A stretch of DNA of 24,938 bases, taken from contig CAZOOR010000039.1 of the NCBI GenBank assembly GCA_964581505.1, positions 1 to 24,938 of the forward strand, in the 5' to 3' direction. The notes under the pieces were generated by a model. The model had not been told where the DNA came from and searched no databases. It was given only the letters and a program-made list of their open reading frames with translations. This document shows, in pieces, positions 1 to 5,645 of the stretch (its first letter is position 1; each line of letters begins with the position of its first letter). The position numbers and the translations under genes are program-made. The DNA is from CAZOOR01 sp964581505 (GTDB taxonomy: Bacteria; Bacteroidota; Ignavibacteria; Kapaibacteriales; UBA2268).

Positions 1-52
1 TATCCTCCCCCGCCTGCTCCGCAGGCACCCCCTCCGAAGGGGGACATATTCG
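1..52 (+). repeat. 52-base GC-rich double-hairpin repeat, copy 1
   Basis: Identical over 52 bases to 5206-5257. It contains two adjacent hairpins: 12-26 (GCCTGC, loop TCC, GCAGGC) and 28-43 (CCCCCT, loop CCGA, AGGGGG). It is far richer in GC than the surrounding DNA. The match could extend left of the window. No transposase is associated, so it behaves like a small dispersed palindromic element. Confidence 0.85.
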
Positions 53-56
53 TCTC

Positions 57-87
57 GATATTTCGCCTGCGGCTCAATATGATGAAC
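57..87 (+). repeat. Dispersed repeat module, copy 1 (second copy at 8719-8747)
   Basis: This stretch begins GATATTTCGC and ends CTCAATATGATGAAC. A close relative at 8719-8747 begins with the same ten bases and ends CTCAATATGACGAAC, with a two-base length difference between them. In both places the 24-base palindrome follows downstream, so the two modules travel together. Confidence 0.6.
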
Positions 88-100
88 GCTTTTGTTTGCT

Positions 101-124
101 AACCGCACCCTGAAGGCTCCGGTT
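101..124 (+). repeat. 24-base imperfect palindrome, copy 1
   Basis: The arms AACCG and CGGTT flank an inner CCT-GA-AGG pairing with a three-base bubble. Seven related copies lie in the window: 101-124, 5152-5174, 5430-5453, 5517-5540, 5559-5582 (degenerate), 8762-8784 and 8867-8890. All are intergenic. Confidence 0.8.
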
Positions 125-286
125 AATTGAGTACTATTTCTACTCGCTGCCGAAGCATTATCGCTAACAATAGATATGCTTTTTGTGTAATAAAAACGAA
201 ATAATTCAATGTTTTATTTGCTCTTTTGCTTCTTACTTTTTATTATGCTATTTGTGCAAGCGACATAAAGAAAAAAGAATATTATA

Positions 287-1390
287 ATGAATCGCCGAAA
301 TTTTATAAAAACAACAAGTATTACCGGAGCGGGTATAATTGCCACAAGCGGCATTAATGCGTGTGTCGGTACATATAAACCGAAAATAATCAATGCAATA
401 TGGAATGAAAAGTTTGTTTTTGATGTGCCGGATAAAGCGAATCGTTTACGCCAGCTTATTAGATGTGGCGTTATGGCACCATCAGGACATAATACTCAAC
501 CTTGGCTTTTCAAACTATCCGAGAACACTATTGAAATTATTCCCGATTTATCACGGCGACTGCCAATAGCAGATAGCGAGAATAGAGAATTGTATATCAG
601 TCTCGGTGCTGTATTGGAAAACATAATAATTTCAGCAGCAAATTTCGGTTATAATGTCGATTATGAAATTGAGAAAAATGATAAAGGAAAAATTACCATT
701 CATTTAAACGATAAAATTAATTGGAATCCGAATATATTGTTTGAGTCGATGATTGCTCGAACAACAACTCGTAACGAATATGCGAAAAAATCTTTGCCAA
801 AAGATTTCCAAATGAATTTGCAGAAAAATATTATTGCCGATACACCATTTTACTTTACATCGGATAGGAACAAGTATGATACATTTATAGATTATGTCAA
901 AGAGGGGAATCGTTTGCTATTCGGTAAGAAGAAATTTTTAGATGAGCTGAAGAGTTGGATACGCTGGAATGACGATGAGGCTGAAGAAAAATTAGACGGC
1001 TTGTATATACGCGCCTTGGGACAGCCATCTACGGTCGCTTGGCTCGGGAAAATGCTGTTTAATATTTCCGTAACCACAGCAACACAAAATGATGATGACC
1101 AGGATTTCATTAATTCGGCATCAGGTTTGCTTTTTCTTTTTTCCGAAGACGGCATTAAGCATTGGATTGAAGCAGGTAGGAAATTGGAAAGGATTTTAAT
1201 AGCATTGGCAAAATATGATTTAAAATACGCATTTCACAATCAACCCTGCCAGACCGTACAGTTGCGGAAAAGCTTTGCTAAATCATTTGCTCACAAAGGA
1301 TTAATGCCGCAGGCGGCAATACGTATAGGGTATAGCGAGCCAATGCCCCGTTCTCCTCGTAGGAAAATCAATGATATGATTTTACCATAA
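287..1390 (+). CDS. Acg-family nitroreductase-like flavoprotein with Tat signal
   Basis: This is a probable FMN-dependent oxidoreductase of the Acg group, a double-length branch of the nitroreductase superfamily. The N-terminus MNRRNFIKTT has the twin-arginine pattern RRxFxK, followed by a hydrophobic stretch and INAC at about residues 23-26. That suggests folded export by Tat and possibly a lipoprotein anchor, although Asn in the lipobox is atypical. Residues near 60-70 read MAPSGHNTQPW, the signature of the flavin-binding N-terminal half. The second half starts around ARTTTRNEY (about residue 158) and ends with PQAAIRIGY and a basic SPRRK segment, as in Acg-like proteins. At 367 residues it is near full family length. 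No strong ribosome site is visible (AAAAAAGAAT before ATG). It stands alone. The physiological substrate is unknown for the family, and export is inferred from the leader. Confidence 0.8.
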   Translation: MNRRNFIKTTSITGAGIIATSGINACVGTYKPKIINAIWNEKFVFDVPDKANRLRQLIRCGVMAPSGHNTQPWLFKLSENTIEIIPDLSRRLPIADSENRELYISLGAVLENIIISAANFGYNVDYEIEKNDKGKITIHLNDKINWNPNILFESMIARTTTRNEYAKKSLPKDFQMNLQKNIIADTPFYFTSDRNKYDTFIDYVKEGNRLLFGKKKFLDELKSWIRWNDDEAEEKLDGLYIRALGQPSTVAWLGKMLFNISVTTATQNDDDQDFINSASGLLFLFSEDGIKHWIEAGRKLERILIALAKYDLKYAFHNQPCQTVQLRKSFAKSFAHKGLMPQAAIRIGYSEPMPRSPRRKINDMILP

Positions 1391-1404
1391 TTTTATTTTT
1401 TGTT

Positions 1405-1412
1405 TATATTTG
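1405..1412 (+). promoter_or_regulatory. Possible -7 box for the downstream T9SS gene
   Basis: TATATTTG matches the Bacteroidota -7 pattern TAnnTTTG and lies 68 bases before the ATG at 1481. I see no TTG at the expected distance upstream, so this is a half-match only. Confidence 0.25.
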
Positions 1413-1480
1413 TAACAAAATTTTGAATTAATGTGTTTATATGTTGAAGAATAATATTATTATAGAATAGAAAGAAAAAT

Positions 1481-4279
1481 ATGCACAAAACTACGAGTAT
1501 TTTGTTAGCGATTGTATTAATTATGACTGCTTCAATTTATGCCGATGAAGGCAAGTATCATAGAGAAAGAATAAGCGAACAGCAAAAATTGATTTATAAT
1601 ATTGAATTTGAGTTGGAACGCAATGCCGACCCTGCAACATCTAATATCCCGACAAATATCCGCCAACAGGAAATAGAATTTGTACGCAATATCCCATATT
1701 ATAACGAAAACAATTCTATGAAAAAATTAAATGGGAATGATTTGGTACAAAGCGCCGGCATTAATTTTAATTGGCGACAACGAGGTCCTTGGAACACAGG
1801 CGGTAGATTCCTTTGCATTGCCCTTGATACAGATAATGAAAATATTATTAATGCCGGAGCCGCTTCGGGTGGTATGTGGCGTTCAATTGACAAAGGCAAG
1901 TCGTGGGTGAAAACATCGGACTTGCTATCTGTGCAGAGTATATATTGCCTTACACAAGATAAGCGTAAGGGCAAGCACAATGTTTGGTATTATGGCACTG
2001 GCGAAATGCTAAGTACGACCGACAGAAGCGTGTCCACGCGTATCCGCACAATGAATACGGGCGGCGGTATATGGAAATCAATTGATAACGGTGCAACTTG
2101 GCAGGCTTTGCAATCCACTCTCGGCGGCGACCCTGCCCACCCGAGCAATCCGTTTCAGGGAGTTTGGAATATAGTATTAGACGAAAAAAATAAAGATGCA
2201 GATATTATCTATGCCGCTTGCTATGGCGGTATTTATCGTTCGGAAGACGGAGGCAAAAAATGGGATATGGTACTTGGTGATAAAACTAACAAGCCTTTTT
2301 CTTCTTATATTATTCAGAATAAATCAGGTGTATTTTTTGCCGCAGTGGCATTTATGACATTATCAGGAGAGCAACCTGCACAATGGGGTATATTCCGTTC
2401 GACTGATGGAAAAAATTGGAAAAAATTATCCCCGAAGAAGTTTCCTGTACAACTTCGCACAATAAAACTTGCCGCTTCTGCAAGCAATCCGAATATTGTT
2501 TATGTATTGGCGGAAAGACCATACAACAGTAATGACCCATTGACTTTTAGTATGAATGGAAAAGAACATTTTTTCTGGAAATATATGGACAAATCGGACG
2601 GTAACGGCAAATGGGAAGACAGAACAAAATATTTGCCTGATGGCGAACATGACATTGATGAATTTAATACACTTGGTTCTTATGCAATGACTTTGATGGT
2701 GAAACCTGATGATGAAAATACGGTAATTATCGGTGGTACTAATATCTATGTGTCCAAAGATGCTTTCTCGTCTTACGATAAAATCACGCATATTGGCGGC
2801 TATATGACAAAAGCCGGCTACGACTTGAAAAACGAACATTGCCATCCCGATATCCATGGATTTGCAATTCCGGCGTCAGACAGCAAAACCCTATTCGTTG
2901 CTAATGACGGTGGCATTCATTATACAAAGGACTATACTGCCGAAGAACCCGAATGGGCTTCGCTTAATAACGGACTATTTGCAACACAATTCTATACAAT
3001 AGCGATAGACCATGCAACAAAAAACGACCCCTTTGTTTTTGGCGGTTTGCAGGACAATTCATCGCAATTTACTTTTTCAAATGATGTCAAAGTAGATTGG
3101 AATGCCGCAATTGGCGGGGACGGAATGGCGGCGGCAGTAGCCGATAATAAAGAATTTATACTTGGTTCATGGTATTTTGGCGGTATGGTTAGTTTCCAAT
3201 TTATCAATCATTCACAGCCATATAGGCAGGTATATCATAATCCAAATTTTTTTAAGGAACAAACATTTGCGTTTTATACGATTTTTGAATTTGATAAGAA
3301 TGATTACAATACATTATATATTCCTGCTACTCGCAATTTGTTAAGAAAGACTAAGTTCAAAAGAGCAACAAGAGCAAGAAAATATGTTGATTCCAACTGG
3401 AAAAAAATTGCAACCGTAGCGAAAGGACATAGTATTACTGCTTTGGCGGTATCGGAAAAACCTGCCGACATTGTATATATAGGGACAAGCAAGGGAAAAG
3501 TATATCGTATTGATAATGCAAAAAGCGACAATCCGCAAATGCTCGAAATCACAGACAAGGGATTCCCTGCAAATGCTTATTGTTCGGGTATAGACGTTGA
3601 CCCCCGCAATGCCAATGATATTATCGTTGTGTTCTCGAACTATCACGTTAAAAGCATTTTCCATTCATCTGACGGTGGTGCATCATTTGCAAATGTAAGT
3701 GGCAACCTCGAAGATAATCCTGATGGCAGTGGTTCGGGACCCGGCATTAGAAGAGTAAAAAAGATTTATACACAGAGCGGGAAAGCATTCTATCTAGCCG
3801 CTACTACTTCCGGTTTGTTCGTTAATACAGGACCGTTCGATGAGCATAGTTTCAATACACAATGGGAAGGAGTTGGTGCTAGGAAATTCGGCAGTGTAAT
3901 TGTTGATTGGATTGATGCTTCGCCCGTAAGCAATAATGTCGTGATTGCTACACAGGGTGCGGGTGTCTGGTCTGCTGATTTCTCGCTTACCGGTGTAAAT
4001 GAACAAAGACGGAAATTTAGTTTTTCTTTGGGTAATTGTTATCCAAATCCGACAAGCACCCGCACACAAGTTTCTTTTTCGCTCGAAAAAAAGACTGATA
4101 TTTCGCTTAAATTATTTGACACAAAGGGGCGTCCTATTGCTCTTATCGCCGAAGGAGTATATCCAGAAGGTAATACGGTCATAGATTATGACGGAACAAA
4201 ATTATCAGCTGGTGCTTATTTTCTTACGCTCCGAGCAAATGGCGAAGCAATTACAAAACGATTGATTATTGTTAAATAA
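1481..4279 (+). CDS. Secreted multi-Asp-box beta-propeller protein with T9SS sorting domain
   Basis: This large exported protein is of the sortilin/BNR-repeat type. The leader MHKTTSILLAIVLIMTASIYA is a Sec signal peptide of about 21 residues. The body (about 95-840) carries repeated Asp-box motifs (SIDKGKSW, SIDNGATW, SEDGGKKW, SSDGGASF), indicating one or more beta-propellers as in VPS10/glycosyl-hydrolase-like folds. From about residue 847 a T9SS type A sorting domain is visible: LGNCYPNPTSTRTQVSF, then LFDTKGRP, then LSAGAYFLTLRANGE, ending KRLIIVK. Such proteins are exported across the outer membrane and often anchored to the surface. No catalytic residues can be assigned, so enzymatic activity (xyloglucanase-like or otherwise) is not claimed. 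The gene is followed by a hairpin at 4333-4358 and is likely monocistronic. Confidence is high for export and fold, low for function. Confidence 0.85.
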   Translation: MHKTTSILLAIVLIMTASIYADEGKYHRERISEQQKLIYNIEFELERNADPATSNIPTNIRQQEIEFVRNIPYYNENNSMKKLNGNDLVQSAGINFNWRQRGPWNTGGRFLCIALDTDNENIINAGAASGGMWRSIDKGKSWVKTSDLLSVQSIYCLTQDKRKGKHNVWYYGTGEMLSTTDRSVSTRIRTMNTGGGIWKSIDNGATWQALQSTLGGDPAHPSNPFQGVWNIVLDEKNKDADIIYAACYGGIYRSEDGGKKWDMVLGDKTNKPFSSYIIQNKSGVFFAAVAFMTLSGEQPAQWGIFRSTDGKNWKKLSPKKFPVQLRTIKLAASASNPNIVYVLAERPYNSNDPLTFSMNGKEHFFWKYMDKSDGNGKWEDRTKYLPDGEHDIDEFNTLGSYAMTLMVKPDDENTVIIGGTNIYVSKDAFSSYDKITHIGGYMTKAGYDLKNEHCHPDIHGFAIPASDSKTLFVANDGGIHYTKDYTAEEPEWASLNNGLFATQFYTIAIDHATKNDPFVFGGLQDNSSQFTFSNDVKVDWNAAIGGDGMAAAVADNKEFILGSWYFGGMVSFQFINHSQPYRQVYHNPNFFKEQTFAFYTIFEFDKNDYNTLYIPATRNLLRKTKFKRATRARKYVDSNWKKIATVAKGHSITALAVSEKPADIVYIGTSKGKVYRIDNAKSDNPQMLEITDKGFPANAYCSGIDVDPRNANDIIVVFSNYHVKSIFHSSDGGASFANVSGNLEDNPDGSGSGPGIRRVKKIYTQSGKAFYLAATTSGLFVNTGPFDEHSFNTQWEGVGARKFGSVIVDWIDASPVSNNVVIATQGAGVWSADFSLTGVNEQRRKFSFSLGNCYPNPTSTRTQVSFSLEKKTDISLKLFDTKGRPIALIAEGVYPEGNTVIDYDGTKLSAGAYFLTLRANGEAITKRLIIVK

Positions 4280-4608
4280 ATACATAAAAGAAGTATTTCA
4301 GAGTTTTATAGGAATTGTATGCACTGAATTAGGGGAGCCTGTAATTATACTGTCTCCCTTTGTTTATATACGACATACTTAATTCAAAGAGAAGTGAAGA
4401 ATTTGTTTTTTGTATATTAAAATAACGTAAAATATATTTTATTCAATAGTAACATATTTGTAGCCTTCATATATGTTTAAAAAAATGAAAGAACGTTTAT
4501 AATAATTTTTTGATTTTTACAAAAAAAACACTTATATTAATCTATCCACTTAGGCAATTAATTTTAAACGGACTTTTTTATATTAATTTATATATCTGAG
4601 GAGATACT
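4280..4608. other. Intergenic stretch between the propeller gene and mscL
   Basis: These 329 AT-rich bases hold the hairpin at 4333-4358 and, just before mscL, a strong ribosome site. I found no clear promoter: the nearest -7 candidate, CATATTTG at about 4453-4460, departs from TAnnTTTG at the first base and lacks a TTG partner. No small gene or repeat copy is apparent. Confidence 0.5.
4333..4367 (+). terminator. Probable terminator after the T9SS propeller gene
   Basis: GGGAG (4333-4337) pairs with CTCCC (4354-4358). An additional inner GTA/TAC pairing shortens the loop, and TTTGTTTAT follows. The stem is short and the T-run is interrupted by G, so confidence is moderate. Confidence 0.45.
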
Positions 4609-5007
4609 ATGGGTTTACTTAAAGAATTTAGAAATTTTGCAATGAAAGGCAACGTAGTTGATTTAGCTGTTGCCGTTATCATTGGCGGTGCTTTCGGGAA
4701 AATCATCTCGTCATTTGTTGCCGATGTATTAATGCCGCCAATTGGCGTATTGTTAGGAGGTGCTTCTTTTGCCGACCTTGCAATTGTTCTAAAGGAAGCT
4801 GTTGGAGACCAACCGGCTGTCTTAATGAAATACGGAGTGTTCCTGCAAACGATTATCGACTTCATCATCATTGCATTCTCAATCTTTATGGTGATAAGAA
4901 CAATGAATAATATGAAGAAAAAGGAAGAAGAAGCGAAAGCTCCCCCGGCACCTTCCAAAGAGGAAGTCTTGCTTACGGAAATTCGCGATATTCTGAAAGA
5001 TAAATAA
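4609..5007 (+). CDS. mscL: Large-conductance mechanosensitive channel MscL
   Basis: MscL is a homopentameric inner-membrane channel that opens under membrane tension and releases solutes during hypo-osmotic shock. The sequence has the family signature: an amphipathic N-helix (GLLKEFRNFAMKGNVVDLA), then TM1 with the glycine-rich gate VAVIIGGAFGKIISSFV and the conserved MPPIG. A short periplasmic loop follows, then TM2 (FLQTIIDFIIIAFSIFMVI) and a charged cytoplasmic helix bundle at the C-terminus (KKKEEEA, then LLTEIRDILKDK). Its 132 residues equal the normal family length. The start is fixed by GAGGAG at 4598-4603, five bases before the ATG. A strong intrinsic terminator follows at 5035-5063, so the gene is a single-gene unit. 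Confidence 0.97.
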   Translation: MGLLKEFRNFAMKGNVVDLAVAVIIGGAFGKIISSFVADVLMPPIGVLLGGASFADLAIVLKEAVGDQPAVLMKYGVFLQTIIDFIIIAFSIFMVIRTMNNMKKKEEEAKAPPAPSKEEVLLTEIRDILKDK

Positions 5008-5034
5008 GGAACATCTTATTTATTTGAAAAAAAG

Positions 5035-5063
5035 AGGCTGTCTCAAAAGGACAGCCTTTTTTT
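5035..5063 (+). terminator. Intrinsic terminator of mscL
   Basis: An eight-base-pair stem AGGCTGTC (5035-5042) / GACAGCCT (5050-5057), with loop TCAAAAG, leads straight into seven T (5057-5063). A run of A precedes the stem. It closely resembles hairpins at 8902-8931 and 19202-19235 in both stem core and loop. Confidence 0.88.
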
Positions 5064-5151
5064 ATAGAACAAGCTCGTTTCAGGAACTTCCCGAGAGAAG
5101 GGGAATGATAATGCATCCACTCTGAAAAAAGGCAAAAGGTATAGATGCAAT

Positions 5152-5174
5152 ACCGCACCCTGAAGGCTCCGGTT
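5152..5174 (+). repeat. 24-base imperfect palindrome, copy 2
   Basis: It matches copy 1 (101-124) exactly except for the first base. It abuts the sorting-domain fragment directly, so the fragment begins where the palindrome ends. Confidence 0.8.
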
Positions 5175-5336
5175 AAAGTGTATGATGTGCTTGGTAATGT
5201 AGTTTTATCCTCCCCCGCCTGCTCCGCAGGCACCCCCTCCGAAGGGGGACATATTCGGATTGATGTTTCGGACTTGGCGGCGGGTGTGTATTTTGTGCGT
5301 GTCGGTGGTAAGATGTATAAGTATGTAAAGATGTAA
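5175..5336 (+). pseudogene. Detached T9SS C-terminal sorting-domain fragment interrupted by an in-frame repeat
   Basis: The frame reads VKVYDVLGNVVLSS..., a 14-residue insert of repeat origin (SSPACSAGTPSEGG), then HIRIDVSDLAAGVYFVRV and GGKMYKYVKM before the stop. The flanking parts form a good T9SS type A sorting domain (beta strands VKVYDVLGNVV and AAGVYFVRV, C-terminal Lys-rich end). No propeller, signal peptide or other cargo is attached: the frame opens only at 5145, inside repeat DNA. The insert is 42 bases, so the domain remains readable. This looks like the tail of a former secreted-protein gene, or a sorting domain carried with the repeats. An ATG at 5145 preceded by AAGG could in principle be used, giving 63 residues with no export signal; I consider that unlikely to be a gene. 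Confidence 0.65.
5206..5257 (+). repeat. 52-base GC-rich double-hairpin repeat, copy 2
   Basis: Identical to 1-52, with hairpins at 5217-5231 and 5233-5248. Here it lies inside the sorting-domain fragment and keeps the reading frame. Confidence 0.88.
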
Positions 5337-5429
5337 AATTCCCATATCGCAGAGGGCTGGCAGATGCAGTCTGACGGAGTGTTTTGCCATTTAGGAGTGT
5401 CAGGATTCAGGGAAACAGCCGAAAATGAT

Positions 5430-5453
5430 AACCGCATCCTTCAGGGTGCGGTT
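5430..5453 (-). repeat. 24-base palindrome, copy 3
   Basis: Inverted relative to copies 1 and 2. The outer arms AACCGCA and TGCGGTT pair over seven bases. Two changes from the other inverted copies increase the self-complementarity. Confidence 0.75.
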
Positions 5454-5468
5454 TGATACAGCCACCTT

Positions 5469-5499
5469 CACCCCAGCCCTCTCCCAAAGGGCGAGGGAG
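5469..5499 (+). repeat. 31-base inverted-repeat module, copy 1
   Basis: CACCCCAGCCCTCTCCC is followed by AAAGGGCGAGGGAG, so the pyrimidine-rich left half can pair with the purine-rich right half. A near copy, with two substitutions near the centre and end, lies at 8670-8700. Confidence 0.7.
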
Positions 5500-5516
5500 C
5501 GAACAGCTGAAAACAA

Positions 5517-5540
5517 AACCGGAGCCTTCAGGGTGCGGTT
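5517..5540 (-). repeat. 24-base palindrome, copy 4
   Basis: Exact reverse complement of copy 1. It is preceded by AACAGCTGAAAACAAA, and a nearly identical leader occurs before the copy at 8867-8890, so the repeated unit is longer than 24 bases (about 5503-5540 and 8852-8889). Confidence 0.8.
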
Positions 5541-5558
5541 TGGAGCTGTCTCTATTCT

Positions 5559-5582
5559 AACAGTATTCTTTAGGGTACGGTG
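5559..5582 (-). repeat. 24-base palindrome, copy 5 (degenerate)
   Basis: This stretch matches the inverted form with several substitutions (it retains TTTAGGGTACGGT). It appears to be an old, decaying copy next to copy 4. Confidence 0.5.
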
Positions 5583-5645
5583 CTGAAAAGTAGTATTGCA
5601 ACTCACGCCTCTTTTGCCTTCAAATTATTAAACCGTATTATAGTG

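Larger units (their letters stand above)
1..113 (+). pseudogene. Partial T9SS sorting-domain remnant at window edge, fused to dispersed repeats
   Basis: The frame beginning at position 3 is open from the window edge to a TGA at 111-113. It reads SSPACSAGTPSEGG followed by HIRLDIS, then unrelated residues. The same 14-residue stretch followed by HIRIDVSDLAAG occurs at 5208 onward in a recognisable T9SS C-terminal domain. This is therefore probably the end of a sorting domain cut off after DIS, where the DNA runs into another repeat (57-87) and then a 24-base palindrome (101-124). Whether an intact gene lies upstream cannot be seen. It may simply be repeat DNA that happens to be open. The link to a sorting domain is seen by comparison inside the window; the broken-gene reading is inference. 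Confidence 0.4.
5064..5645. other. Gene-free repeat block with degraded T9SS fragment
   Basis: This block separates mscL from the convergent minus-strand gene. It contains four copies of the 24-base palindrome in both orientations (5152, 5430, 5517, 5559), one copy of the 52-base double-hairpin element (5206-5257), one copy of a 31-base inverted-repeat module (5469-5499) and a T9SS sorting-domain fragment (5175-5336). Open frames running through it on either strand are repeat-derived and have no signal peptide or coherent domain apart from that fragment. Confidence 0.75.

Noticed and set aside
1..52. Insertion-sequence end
   Set aside because: Only 52 bases are conserved, there is no transposase or paired terminal repeat and no target duplication could be defined.
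2426..2857. Antisense open frame of 143 codons within the T9SS propeller gene
   Set aside because: It is a shadow of a well-supported gene, with cysteine- and histidine-rich low-quality sequence and no domain.
4973..5437. Minus-strand open frame of 154 codons
   Set aside because: It overlaps the end of mscL, its terminator and repeat DNA, and lacks any recognisable domain.
5400..5606. Minus-strand open frame encoding repeated RTLKAPV-like peptides
   Set aside because: The repetition comes from the 24-base palindromes being read in one frame; there is no sign of a gene.
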